Counted from the first letter of the stretch, positions 12,711 to 22,179 are shown. The stretch: DNA of 64,000 bases from Papiliotrema nemorosa (GCA_032158125.1 JASKOT010000003.1:916465-980464); one strand, 5' to 3'. Notes: a model not told the origin generated them from the letters alone. Made by a program: numbers and translations.

Positions 12711-13277
12711 AGATGCTTTCCAGCTCAATCGCTGTCGACCTCTCGACCCGACACGAGTTTTCGTACATTCTCCAGTTCCAAGAACTCGCATGGTATCATA
12801 GACCGGAAAAGACAGAGCGTGGCAAGGTCGAACTTCTGCAATTCTATACGTGATACGTTGCATAAGAGGAATGAATAGGATCGTAAAGCTGAAATCATCT
12901 GACTGTGATTAGTAACGCCGACGGGCAGTACTCACACGAGTTCCACCGTAGGCATTCAGCTCCAAGTCTGAGGGCTTCTCAATCACATCACTGCGATGCA
13001 AGCGATGGTGCGGTGAATGAACGTCAAGATGGAACGGAACAGCAAACGGGGAGTGGGAACAGTCTCGAGTGGCGCGTTCAATTTCGAGCCGACCTCGACT
13101 TTCACTTTATCCTTTCAAGACGAAGGCCCATCCTTGGACGAAGTTCCGATTCGACTCTCACAATCAACATCTACAAAGTGAGCAGTGTCATATAGAACCC
13201 CGAGATCGAGGTGGGGAGGCGCCCGACATGACGTGAACGTTGGGGGTCTCCCCAATTTGCTATTAGCTCCTGTCGTC

Positions 13278-13308
13278 TGTCGAACCGAGAGTCAAGTCTG
13301 GTTGCCGG
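13278..13308 (+). repeat. Bipartite 31-bp motif, copy 7
   Basis: It reads TGTCGAACCG, ten bases, then CTGGTTGCCGG followed by A. Copy 8 lies 40 bp further on. Confidence 0.65.
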
Positions 13309-13317
13309 AGGCGGACA

Positions 13318-13348
13318 CGTCAGAATGCACAGAGCCTCCGATTGCCGG
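13318..13348 (+). repeat. Bipartite 31-bp motif, copy 8
   Basis: It reads CGTCAGAATG, ten bases, then CCGATTGCCGG followed by A. It is more degenerate, but the spacing is exact. The remainder of 12,011-13,530 shows no gene. Confidence 0.5.
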
Positions 13349-13530
13349 ATCGTCCTAACCATTGACATATATCAGGTCATGATGTGCATGGGAATCTGCG
13401 TTTCGCAGCTATGGTATCAGATGCTATGGCTCATGACGATGGAGCTGGTAAAAACGTGGAAATGTCGGAAACTACACATGGGTCCAAAAGCCACCTATCC
13501 GGGTCCACATGGGTATAAGCGCAGCACCAC

Positions 13531-16500
13531 TCATCTTCGGAAAAAGCCATTCTCGTCAAACAGACCAGAAGGTATCATGTCTTGAGAAAAGTCGAGCATT
13601 TGATTCTCAAACATTTGAGGCAAGAAGGTCCACGGGACAGTCGAGATGGTCGCCGAGGTCTCTGCCAGCTCCTTTTTGGTCCCTACACCTTCGCCTCTTG
13701 ACCACCCCTGCTCTGCGAGCTTGATGCTCACATCTTTCCTTTGCTCGGCTCTCGTGTCAGACTTCAGCGCCGGTATCCAGCTGGCATCGATCTTGTCGGA
13801 ATGCGACATGACCACGTGCGATCGAGCGAGGTTTTGTCCTTTTGTGTCCTTCACATAGGCTCGTTTGAAGTTGCAGAACGGACAAATCCATCGCCCTTTG
13901 CGCGTATCAGTGACTAACGACTAACCGCTGAAAACTCACTATCTTGCAAATGGTGCTCCATCCATCGGTTTGCAGCGTGAAAAGGATGATGAAACTGAAT
14001 GACGTGCTTGTCCCAAGTCTTGGAACCAGGCGGGAAGACCTTTTCTTTCTGCTCCTTAGACGCAGTGGGATCCTGCGCACAAAGTTGGCATCTGCTCTTC
14101 CTGGAGCCGTCGACGAGTCCAATCACAGCCCTGTGCATCAACGGAGTTCGGTGATGGGTGATCCAGACTTACCGGAGGAAGGATATCTTGTCTTGAACCT
14201 TGTTATCTGTAGACCTCAGCGACTCGGGTTGCATTGATGCCTAGCTCAATCTTACCCTGGATGTCTGCCTGGCCGTCGCTACCCCTTGGCGCGTCTCTCT
14301 CCGTGCGACTGGAATGTACTTGAGGTTGTCCGGAGCCAGACTCGACCACCGGGAACGCGTTCCGAGCCGTGAGAACAGCTTGTGTGGCATCATTGACGGC
14401 CGCTTCATCCGCGGTGGACAGCCTGGCGTTCTTGGAGCGAAGCATAAAGTCTTGTAATTCCATCTCACCTCGGGCGACTTGCCCTTCGACGTCGTTGGCG
14501 TCGTCTTCTTCTCCTTGAAGGCCGTCGGTATTGGTCGATTTAGGGTTACCGGAAATGCCATTGCTGTCCTCTTCACCATCGACGATCAAATCAGGCTCGG
14601 TACCGTCATCTTCTTCGTCTTCGCCTTGCTCCTCCTCTTCCTCCTCATCCATGTCGTCGTCGGCAGAAGGCACATCAATGCTTGGCGCTGTTCCATCCAC
14701 CTGACCTTCCTCACCGGTAGACTGTTCGGTGGATAGCAGTGATTTCTCCCTCTCAACCAACCCTTTGACCAGCTCCTTTACCAGTTGAGATGCCCCTGCT
14801 TCGTCGTGTTCCGACCTGCGTTTCTCGACTAGTTCCCATTGTTCTTCCTCCATTGCCAAACGGGTCCTCTCATGCGCGTCGGCCCATATTGAAGCCTGAT
14901 ACTTGGTCTTTATGGTCGAGAGACGGTTGCTGAGTCTTGCAATGAAAATCACCAAATATGCTTGATTCAATGCTGTTTTTCGGGCGAGGCTCTTGTACTA
15001 CAAGATTGTCAACACGAGCAGAGGCTGCGCGGGCCAACTCACAGGTTCAATGGTCATCCAATCTGAGCTACCTGTTGCCAAACATCGTCGTAACAGCGCT
15101 CTCTTGTGTGCGAGATGTTGAAATTCGGGGCTGGCACATAAAGCATCCTTCAAAGTGACTTTATTGGCAAGGGCGGGATCGGCAACCCTATGCAGTGTGA
15201 GCTCTGATGGTTTTACAGCAGGAAGGGTCAACGAGACATACCTAGAGAAAGATAGGGGAGTGATGACCATTGCTTGCTGCTCCGCATGACCCAGAACAGC
15301 TTCAGTCACGTTGAGGTCCTTGGCACCCTGATCGTATTTTTGCTCCAAGACACCCGAATTGGCATCATGGCCCAAGAAGAACCGGACAAAGCGACGATCT
15401 ACGTGCTTGGAGGTGTTGGTCGCAAAACCCCTACGACACCCGTAAAATGTGTCCTCAAAAGCTGAGACTGGTCAGAACAATGCTGCGACGAGATGAACAT
15501 ACGTTGACCACTGGCTATACCGTATCGCCGCATAGCGTGTTTGAGAATATCATTAGCCGTTTTGGCGTTGAGTGGTTTGCTGGTGTCAAGACTGCTCCTC
15601 GTAGCTCTTTTCCAAAGTACGGGCTGATCCTTGAACTGCGGGTCGCAGGTGAATGCTCGGACACCTGATGCGATGATCGAGTCCAACGTCCGGTCCCCCA
15701 AAACCCCGTGTCGAAGAGCATGAGCAAATAGCCATACTCCGAGGTCCAAAATGTAGTTGCGATTAATCTGTGTAGAGCGGATATTAAAGGTCACCCTGTC
15801 TCTCTCAGATATCTCGGCTCGATGCAGAAGGCATGAACATACCGCAAGTCCTTGAAACCGTGATACCCTTTGAAATGTCGCAAGGTGACCGCAACATCGA
15901 ATCCCAGGAATTTGTTGTTGTTGTCGTAACAGACGTGAAACTTGATATCCTGGGTATCAGCATCTTCACAATCGACAGACATCAGGCTCACACTCCAGGT
16001 CAAATATTCATCTGGATACCCCAAGGTGCTCACCAATGACCCTGCCCTTGCTCCAGTGTAGAAGAACAGTAGGACGAGAACTGTGTTCTGAATGGCCTAG
16101 GTAGGTTAGCTTGGGTGAGGCCGGAGTGTAAAAGACATCGCGACGCACCAAATCGTAATTCTCACCTGCAAATTCGAATATGGTGTCGATCAACCCTCGG
16201 ATATCTGCAGGGTGCAACACCGTCTTTCGTCGCGTCGGATTGTGTAGGCCAAACTTGTGCACCAGCGCCTCGGCGTGCTGCAACTATCAGCTCTTGTCCA
16301 CATGGACTCTCGCGCCTGTTGGGTAGACTTGCCTTGCGTAATTGCTCCGACCCATGGATCCTCTCGGCCCGAGACATTGCAGGAAATGAAACTAGGTCCA
16401 GCTTGTAAAGTATCAGCGAGGCGGAGCTATATGCGAGAAGACTGCTTACCACCAAAGAGGTCATTTGGTAGAGGTCGAGCAGAGTGCTAGACGACATGTA

Positions 16501-16949
16501 TGTTGGTTTGCCCTTGTATAGGATCGGCTTGTTGTCCGCATCGAATTTTTGTGACTCCACGACGCGCAAAGTCATAAAGTCCTTCAGTCTGTCTGTATAG
16601 CTTAGCAATGTGGGAGAGCCGCAGTCTCCCCGGGTCTGGGACACTCACTAACCAGCGTCCATTTGTCCCTCTCCTTCCCGACCATATTCCCGCCTCCAAT
16701 AGGTCGGATCCCCTCTGAATGGTATCGGATGAAGCGATGGAACAAGGCTAGCAACCTCTTCTGCTTGAGGGGCGGTCCCGTAATCAGATCCTCGCTCCAC
16801 TGGATGAGCTCTTCTCTATTCTGAACAGTTTGAGCTTGATCGAGAGTCACACGCTTGCGCTTGACCGCTCTGCTGTTGTCTATTTCGTCTAGCTGATCGA
16901 TCAGCGCATCGAGACCGGCCCCGATGTTGATGCCCGGAACGAGATCCAT
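13531..16949 (-). CDS. DUF3435-type tyrosine recombinase with C2H2-like zinc fingers
   Basis: This is a multi-exon gene starting at MDLVPGINIGAG (16949) and ending at 13531. When the exons are joined at GT-AG sites, a tyrosine-recombinase core appears. Box I is FFYTGARAGSL with the catalytic Arg (near 16,055). A Lys-containing hairpin VTLRHFKGYHG follows (near 15,880). The box II equivalent is FYGCRRGFATNT (near 15,445), then FLGHDANSGVLEQKYDQ with the GH pair and candidate nucleophile Tyr (15,330-15,376). The RRG...GHD..SG...Y arrangement is that of DUF3435, the family of Starship captain recombinases in ascomycetes. Downstream lie a coiled, very acidic segment and two C2H2-like fingers (CQLC...HVIQFH and CPFC...HVVMSH), a combination often seen in DUF3435 proteins. 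One intron appears to use a GC donor (near 16,336). No frameshift was seen, so it may be intact. It could instead be a domesticated or Crypton-like recombinase. Confidence 0.75.
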
Positions 16950-17390
16950 GTTGGCGACAAAGGAGGGGGGAAGTGGAGAGGGGGAGGGGGGAGGGGAGGG
17001 GCTGTCAGTGTAGATCGGGACAGGTAGAAGGGTGGGGTGGGGTTCGGGAGGGAGTCGTGGGAATTGATAATCGCGGCTGTGTATGTCCAGCTGCACAAAA
17101 CGGCGGAGGGCTCAGGATCGATCAACGAACGGCAGCGAGTTGGACAAGAGCGTAATATCAGTCTGTGAAGTGGGATGAGCAATTCCGAGTGCCAGTGATA
17201 TGCTCTGCCTCGGAATGGGTGAGGACCATGAGAAAGAGTCTCACGTCGTCAACGGGTCCACCCCGATTTTCTCGCCTCGACGAGATATCTCCGCAGTCAC
17301 GTTTCATAACACCGAAGGATGGGCGTGTGTCCTTTCGGCCAATCGAGGTGCTGCTGAGGATAGCATATCCTAGAATTAGCATACTTCGTC
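16950..17390. promoter_or_regulatory. Divergent promoter with a G-rich tract
   Basis: This 440-bp gap separates the recombinase (minus) from the small gene at 17391 (plus). At 16,963-17,002 the plus strand has repeated G3-G6 runs (GGGGGGAAG, GAGGGGGAGG, GGGGAGGGG), immediately upstream of the recombinase ATG. On the coding strand this is a CT/CCC-rich leader, and the G-rich strand could fold as a quadruplex. Confidence 0.45.
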
Positions 17391-18266
17391 ATGAGGGCCA
17401 TGAATACCCTCAACAGAATCAACAATGATCGAGCGGCTGCCGCTTCGGAAGAAGATGCGGTCGAGACGTCCATGGCAAATCAAGTCGCTGCCGCCCCCAT
17501 TTTCTCCTATCTGCGAGCCAGGGGACCACGTAAGTCGACTGCTGATATGACGGCCAAATCGGGTGACACGAGTAGAGAACGTAAGCGGTGGGGAATTGCT
17601 GGAGCACCTCATGAACACCCACGATGCTCGGGCCAAGGTTGGTCTCAAGCCACATTCTTATATCTAGGGGTAGTACTCACCTTCTACATGTAGGACGCCG
17701 ACAATGACAATTTGAAAGCTTGGAGACCCAAGAAAGGGGGAGCTGGCGCGAACTATGGGGCGGCAGCCGTACGTCCATGAGAAGATATCCCTTTCCCGAT
17801 GCAATGTACTGACCGATAGGCAAAGGGGACAAGCGCCTTCAAGCAAGCCGACGATTATCTCGAGACTGTTCGGTGTGTCTTGAAGGGCCAAGGGTTACCT
17901 CAGGAAGGGGAATGGCCCAAAATTCAGCGTACCATGGCGCAAATCAGAGCCCGACTGGTCTTGCTGGCGACAAGCGTGGAGGAAGAGAGAGCCAAAGCGG
18001 ATGAAGAAGCAGAGGTAGCAGAAATCTGTGCAAGGCAAATGGCGGAGTTGGCGGGTACCGCTTTGGGACAGTATTTGGCGAGGAGTGTGAAGCGACGGGG
18101 TTAGTCGAGTTGTGCTCCAAAAGCGCAATGACCGAGATTTTGTGACTGATGAGCAGGTAATGATGGTGACTCTGATGGAGCGAGTGACTCCGAGGATGGC
18201 GAGAACAGCGAAGAGGCAAGCGAAGAAGAAGAGTCTACAGATGAAGATCAAGAGGATGACGCCTGA
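17391..18266 (+). CDS. Hypothetical protein with acidic tail
   Basis: No family was recognised. Joining five or six exons gives about 220 residues. It begins MRAMNTLNRINNDRAAA, continues through NVSGGELLEHLMNTHDARAK and a KAWRPKKGGAGANYGAAA segment, then a helical stretch (QADDYLETVRCVLKGQG and an Ala/Glu-rich coiled region with ARQMAELAGTALGQYL). It ends in an Asp/Glu/Ser tail (SDSEDGENSEEASEEEES). Introns have good GTAAGT or GTACGT donors and TAG/AG acceptors. The acidic C-terminus suggests binding to a basic partner such as histones, but this is inference. It is divergent from the recombinase, with 440 bp between the two ATGs. Confidence 0.6.
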
Positions 18267-18442
18267 GAAAGATAAAGGCTGAAGAATAGGACAGCAGTAA
18301 TCTGGTAGGATCGAAAAGACTCAACTGTGTTTTCCATTGGTCCTGTCCGTCTTGTCATCCAGGCCGCAACCTACTCGTAGTGTCCAGAATCATGCTTGCT
18401 GAAGGGGATATACCGGTAGCGGATTCCCGAAAGGTCTTGGAC

Positions 18443-18473
18443 TGTCAAACCGCTCTGAACTTCTACTTGCCGG
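18443..18473 (+). repeat. Bipartite 31-bp motif, copy 9
   Basis: It reads TGTCAAACCG, ten bases, then CTACTTGCCGG. It sits between two convergent genes (stops at 18266 and 18629). Nothing else is visible in that 360-bp gap. Confidence 0.7.
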
Positions 18474-18628
18474 GGCAAGAAAAGTGGGTTTCGTGTGGAG
18501 TACGCTTCAGGTCGTGGACCGGGGAAGCTCGCGTTGAGATCATTGCCAGCTGCATAGCCATAGAGTAAGTCAGTAAGTATCAATAATGTACGAGTAGTGT
18601 AAATCGTGTAGAGCTGTACGAGAAAGTT

Positions 18629-19777
18629 TTATTCCGCTTCCGCCGATGGCCCTTGCCCATGGTTGGCGGGTCCTCCAATTGTCCCATCATCGCTCTTGGG
18701 GAGTTCCCCACAAATCTTATCCACCTCTGAAACCAAAAAGTCGGAGACCTTGTCGTCAATGTGTCGATCTGTTTGGACGATCGCGGTGATAAGTACTCCG
18801 AGCATACGGGTGTTGGCGGCCGATGCAGCCGTGGCCGTTCGAATTGCGGCGGTTCGCTCCCTCTCGGCCCGGATCTTCTCCTCACCTTGTCCCAACGACA
18901 GACCCGCAATCAATCCTGGCATGAGTGATCCTACTTTGCATACAGGCCGCCAAGTACTCACCGGTCTGGGCTTGATTAGTCAAACCAGTCATGATACCTC
19001 GACCAGCCTTCCAGCTGGGGATCACCGCTTCCGTGGACGCCGTGAATCGATCCAGAGCAATCTTCTTTTTGCCTCCATCCTTCTGCGCTCGGATCAGCAA
19101 TGCACGCAGGGGTTTCTTCGGCCAGCTCGACTTACCTTGGCGGTCCTGGTCGGTCCTCCATTGTCCTCCTCCTCGCTCTCCTCATCCTCGTCCTCAACGA
19201 CAAAGCCATCAAGGTCGTTCTTCTTTCTCTTGTTCGCACCCTTTCCCTTCCCCTTGGCCGATGGTTTGGGTTTCGTGGTCCCCTTTTTTGGATTCTCTGG
19301 CTTTCCTGTATCCTTTCCTTTACCCTTCGACTTGGACGCCCCTCCTCCACCCATCGTAGTCGAGTCTTCCTCATCGGTTTCGTGGTCGTGCAACTGCTTG
19401 TCCATATCGCCGAGCTGATGGGCGGCCTGTTAAGATCAGTGGGAGTGTGGTCAAGCGATACAATGAGGGCGCTCACTCTGACTACGTCTGCATCTTGCTC
19501 ATCATCACCACCATCCCCTCCATCGTCTTGATCATCCTTGTCATTCTGCCCTTCTCCTTGATCCTTATCGGAGGGTCTCGACGCCGCGGAACCCTGTTGT
19601 CAGTTCGCCCTTGGAGACGTAGCATGAAATGGTAGAGGTTGGCAAATGGCAAGTATAGGCGGGACCTTTGCTCACCTTCTTCTCACTCGACTTCTTCGTC
19701 TTTGATAACACGGTCTTCTTGGGAGCGACTTTTGGAGCCGATGAGGTGACCTGCGCTAATCGCTCCTGCAACGACAT
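18629..19777 (-). CDS. Hypothetical Lys/Glu-rich protein
   Basis: The start is MSLQERLAQVTSSAPK at 19777 and the stop is at 18629, with about five exons and roughly 290 residues. The first half is low-complexity and charged, with Lys-rich patches such as KKTVLSKTKKSSEKK, Asp/Gly runs, then GKGKGANKRKKNDLDGFVVE followed by DEDEESEEED. The second half looks folded and helical (KKIALDRFTASTEAVIPSW, then GQGEEKIRAERERTAAIR and MLGVLITAIVQTDRHIDDKV). Basic nuclear-localisation-like clusters suggest a nuclear protein. No known domain was recognised. It is convergent with the gene at 17391. Confidence 0.55.
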
Positions 19778-20143
19778 GGTTTGGATTAAGAGTTGTGGGT
19801 AGTCTGGAGGTGAGAAAGATGACAAGAAGAATGATGAGGAGAAAGTTTGTCGCAGGGGCGTCAGGAGGTGCGGAAATCTGTTTCAGCATCATTGCTCGAG
19901 CTTCCCTCACCCGACGCGTGGTCGCTCCGAGCGACTCCTTCAAATACAATCGATACATTCTGGGGCCAGACTGATACAGTGACATCGGAAATACACAAGA
20001 ATTGAGCTTATGCAAAGAGTATGGTACGGCAGCGAGGTGGATGGTCGCGATCTGGGCATCGTACGGACTCTTATTTGGGCCATCCAGTCAGACGTCTTGG
20101 AACTGCTCCATTCGAGAGCATTCATATCGCTCAACCGCCAAGG
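19778..20143. other. Gap without a recognisable gene
   Basis: Only short spurious frames occur. This is the start of a 2.4-kb gene-free stretch (19,778-22,179) whose main content is the motif cluster that follows. Confidence 0.5.
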
Positions 20144-20174
20144 CGTCAAGAGGTCATGTCAGTCTAGTTGCCGG
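20144..20174 (+). repeat. Bipartite 31-bp motif, copy 10
   Basis: It reads CGTCAAGAGG, ten bases, then CTAGTTGCCGG followed by A. It is the first member of a dense cluster. Confidence 0.65.
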
Positions 20175-20263
20175 ATCGGGGACATCTCGGAGAAGAAGAC
20201 GTGTCTGACGCGTGAAAGCATGATCACTGGCGGCACAGGAGTACCAACATCTGTCCTCCACCG

Positions 20264-20294
20264 TGTCAAATGGTGATGGCGGTCTACTTTCCGG
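20264..20294 (+). repeat. Bipartite 31-bp motif, copy 11
   Basis: It reads TGTCAAATGG, ten bases, then CTACTTTCCGG followed by T. Confidence 0.75.
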
Positions 20295-20393
20295 TCCTGG
20301 TGGTGTCAATACTAATGATCCTGATACCACCCAGCCTACAAGAAACATCGTACTTGGTCTTCTCCGGACCGCCAAGGGGAAGGAACAAATGCA

Positions 20394-20424
20394 AGTCAAA
20401 TGATTGGGTTGCCCTACTTGCCGG
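20394..20424 (+). repeat. Bipartite 31-bp motif, copy 12
   Basis: It reads AGTCAAATGA, ten bases, then CTACTTGCCGG followed by A. Confidence 0.75.
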
Positions 20425-20460
20425 ACCGACCCGTGAAGACGAGACGTTAATCAATATGCA

Positions 20461-20488
20461 TGTCGCTTGATGGAGCTCTACTTGACGG
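20461..20488 (+). repeat. Degenerate bipartite motif
   Basis: TGTCGCTTGA and CTACTTGACGG are separated by seven rather than ten bases. This is probably a decayed copy. Confidence 0.45.
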
Positions 20489-20557
20489 GGTTGGTGTATA
20501 ATATGCAGAAAGAGTATTGATGTGTAAGGGCATGTATAGATGGCGGTTCAGAGACCA

Positions 20558-20588
20558 AGTCAAGTCGCCGTGTCATTCTACTTTCCGG
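20558..20588 (+). repeat. Bipartite 31-bp motif, copy 13
   Basis: It reads AGTCAAGTCG, ten bases, then CTACTTTCCGG followed by T. Confidence 0.75.
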
Positions 20589-20636
20589 TCGCGATTGGAC
20601 AGCTGTATGGTGTTTGCCACTGCACGCCGATGACCG

Positions 20637-20668
20637 CGTCGAAATCGTCGTGTCAATCTACTTTCCGG
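20637..20668 (+). repeat. Bipartite 31-bp motif, copy 14
   Basis: It reads CGTCGAAATCG (one extra A), ten bases, then CTACTTTCCGG followed by T. Confidence 0.7.
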
Positions 20669-20731
20669 TCCACATATTCCACCTCGTGATACCAAGACAT
20701 CTCGTAGGCTTTTGCCACGTGCTATCATACA

Positions 20732-20762
20732 TGTCGAATCGCGCAGCCATCCTGCTTGCCGG
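20732..20762 (+). repeat. Bipartite 31-bp motif, copy 15
   Basis: It reads TGTCGAATCG, ten bases, then CTGCTTGCCGG followed by T. Confidence 0.75.
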
Positions 20763-20796
20763 TCTCGAGGTGATACTCCGTCAAGCGATCAGTGCA

Positions 20797-20826
20797 TGTC
20801 AGCTGTGCATTGGAGCAAGTTGCCGG
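20797..20826 (+). repeat. Degenerate bipartite motif
   Basis: TGTCAGCTGT is followed after nine bases by AAGTTGCCGG, so this is a one-base-short decayed copy. Confidence 0.4.
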
Positions 20827-21201
20827 GGAGAGGGTTGGATGTGCATGGTGTAATGAGACCGCCTAGATTGGATCCAACTACATGATCAGAATACATCTTT
20901 CACCCCTTCCAAAAGCCCTACGGATGAGGTGTCAACGTCGAGGAGTGCGCCAGTCGCCCGAGGATGGCAATGTTGATGCAAGTAATGAAGGTATAGGGGG
21001 TTGTATCCTGATGTGACGTTGAGAGAATAGATGTCGAGGAGGAGGGGAGTGCTTCTTGTCGCTTTTTCGGGTGACCATTCTCAGCATGCTGTTCATATAC
21101 ATGAGAAGGGCTGGTAGCCGGGATGGAGATTGGAGGCTGCCGAGCGGTCAAGGGGCAGGCTACGAGATCATGACGGGTACGCTTTACATTACGCTGCTAC
21201 G

Positions 21202-21232
21202 TGTCGAATGACGCAATCGCTCTACTTGCCGG
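21202..21232 (+). repeat. Bipartite 31-bp motif, copy 16 (last)
   Basis: It reads TGTCGAATGA, ten bases, then CTACTTGCCGG. No further copy was found between here and 64,000. Confidence 0.75.
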
Positions 21233-21533
21233 CGTGTCGGAGATGGATGCTGAAGGTTGAAAGAGCATATACATGCATGAGGGGTGTCTACCATTGTGCG
21301 AGGGAGAATGAGGAAGCGGTCTTGTCTGATTCAAAATCAGAAGACAACGAAAGTAACGTGTATCATCGCGGAGTGACCACTTTTAATGACGTGGCCATGT
21401 GGGAGTGGTGAAGGGAAATCATACGCGTCATTCTCGCCACTCAGTCGCAACAAACTTCCCCTTCCGGTAATTCTCAGGGCCGCCACCCGCGTCAAAACCC
21501 CTCCGGGGACTCCACTAGGCTGCCACAAAAAAA

Positions 21534-21576
21534 AGGTTCCGGGTTCGAATCCCGGATGAGGCTTCTTTTTGCCCGT
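21534..21576 (+). tRNA. tRNA 3'-end-like fragment (T-arm, B box, oligo-T)
   Basis: The sequence CCGGGTTCGAATCCCGG forms a perfect five-base-pair T stem around TTCGAAT, which is also a consensus Pol III B box. It is followed by seven bases (ATGAGGC) in acceptor position and by TTCTTTTT, a Pol III terminator. The matching 5' acceptor strand (GCCTCAT), a D arm and an anticodon arm were not found upstream; an A-run sits where the anticodon stem should be. It is therefore a tRNA pseudogene, a tRNA-derived SINE end or an integration remnant rather than a working tRNA. Confidence 0.4.
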
Positions 21577-22179
21577 GTCCATGGCATACTTTTCGTGTTG
21601 GCGCACCCTTTGCATGCATCAGATCTTGTGTTAAAGCAAGCCTCTGGCGTCGCGGTTTTTTTGAGCAGCTGAAAACATATGAAAATTTTGCTACAAGTGG
21701 AGTGCCACACTCGTGAGACGCGCGTGTGATTTTTGTTTTTTTCGTTTCGACGGACGGCCTTCGCCATCTACAAGAATTAGATTTCACCACATAACGTCTG
21801 CAGAATGTGTGTACAGGAGAACTTTCAATACCGAAACCGAAAGAGTCGTCGTAGAGCGTATGCCCGCACTCTTCTCGTCTCTGAATGAGTCCAGCAAGCA
21901 GCTCATTGCTCGCTCGTCACCTTTCCTTCGAACAAGGATCCAACGCAGGTGGATGAATGATGAGGGAGTAAGATTCATCTGAGCCACGAATGATAAACAA
22001 CGTCATTTGAGATTCGAAGTTACAGCCTTCAGAACTTGTCACCGTGCTAGCTTCCCAGCCCATGGCCCGTCATTGAAGACTGGATCTCAACGCGCGGAAT
22101 GATCATCGATCATGGAACTGAATCGAAGGAAGGACATTTACAACAACAGTGTGAGGCCTCTGACAGCAGAAGGGTACCT
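21577..22179. other. Gap without a recognisable gene
   Basis: This 600-bp stretch lies between the tRNA-like fragment and the 3' end of the cytochrome b2-type gene. Only short accidental frames are present, and no motif copy was seen. Confidence 0.5.

Larger units (their letters stand above)
5639..21576. mobile_element. Candidate recombinase-associated accessory island
   Basis: This interval groups the captain-like recombinase, SNF2 copy 2, two orphan genes, all copies of the bipartite motif and the tRNA-like fragment. The boundaries are only those of the motif distribution and the tRNA-like fragment; no terminal inverted repeats or target-site duplications were found. SNF2 copy 1 may also belong, in which case the left edge lies outside the window. 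Confidence 0.25.

Noticed and set aside
18663..19418. Plus-strand open frame of 251 codons rich in Ser and Pro
   Set aside because: It is the complement of the Lys/Glu-rich gene at 18629-19777; the Ser/Phe/Pro composition is the mirror image of GAA/AAG repeats.
21134..21175. GCCGAGCGGTCAAGG, resembling the D arm of a serine or leucine tRNA
   Set aside because: No acceptor, anticodon or T stem can be formed around it, and it does not pair with the T-arm fragment 400 bp away, so it is probably a chance match.
20144..21232. CRISPR-like array
   Set aside because: The motif halves repeat but the spacing between copies is irregular (65-376 bp), the unit is not a continuous repeat, and the genome is eukaryotic.
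5649..21232. Motif left half as a Pol III B box
   Set aside because: TCRAATC resembles the core of a B box, but there is no A box or oligo-T at fixed distance in the copies, so small-RNA genes are not supported.
21337..21790. Minus-strand frames with GFEPGT/SGIRTRN
   Set aside because: These are the well-known false translations across a tRNA T arm, not a protein gene.
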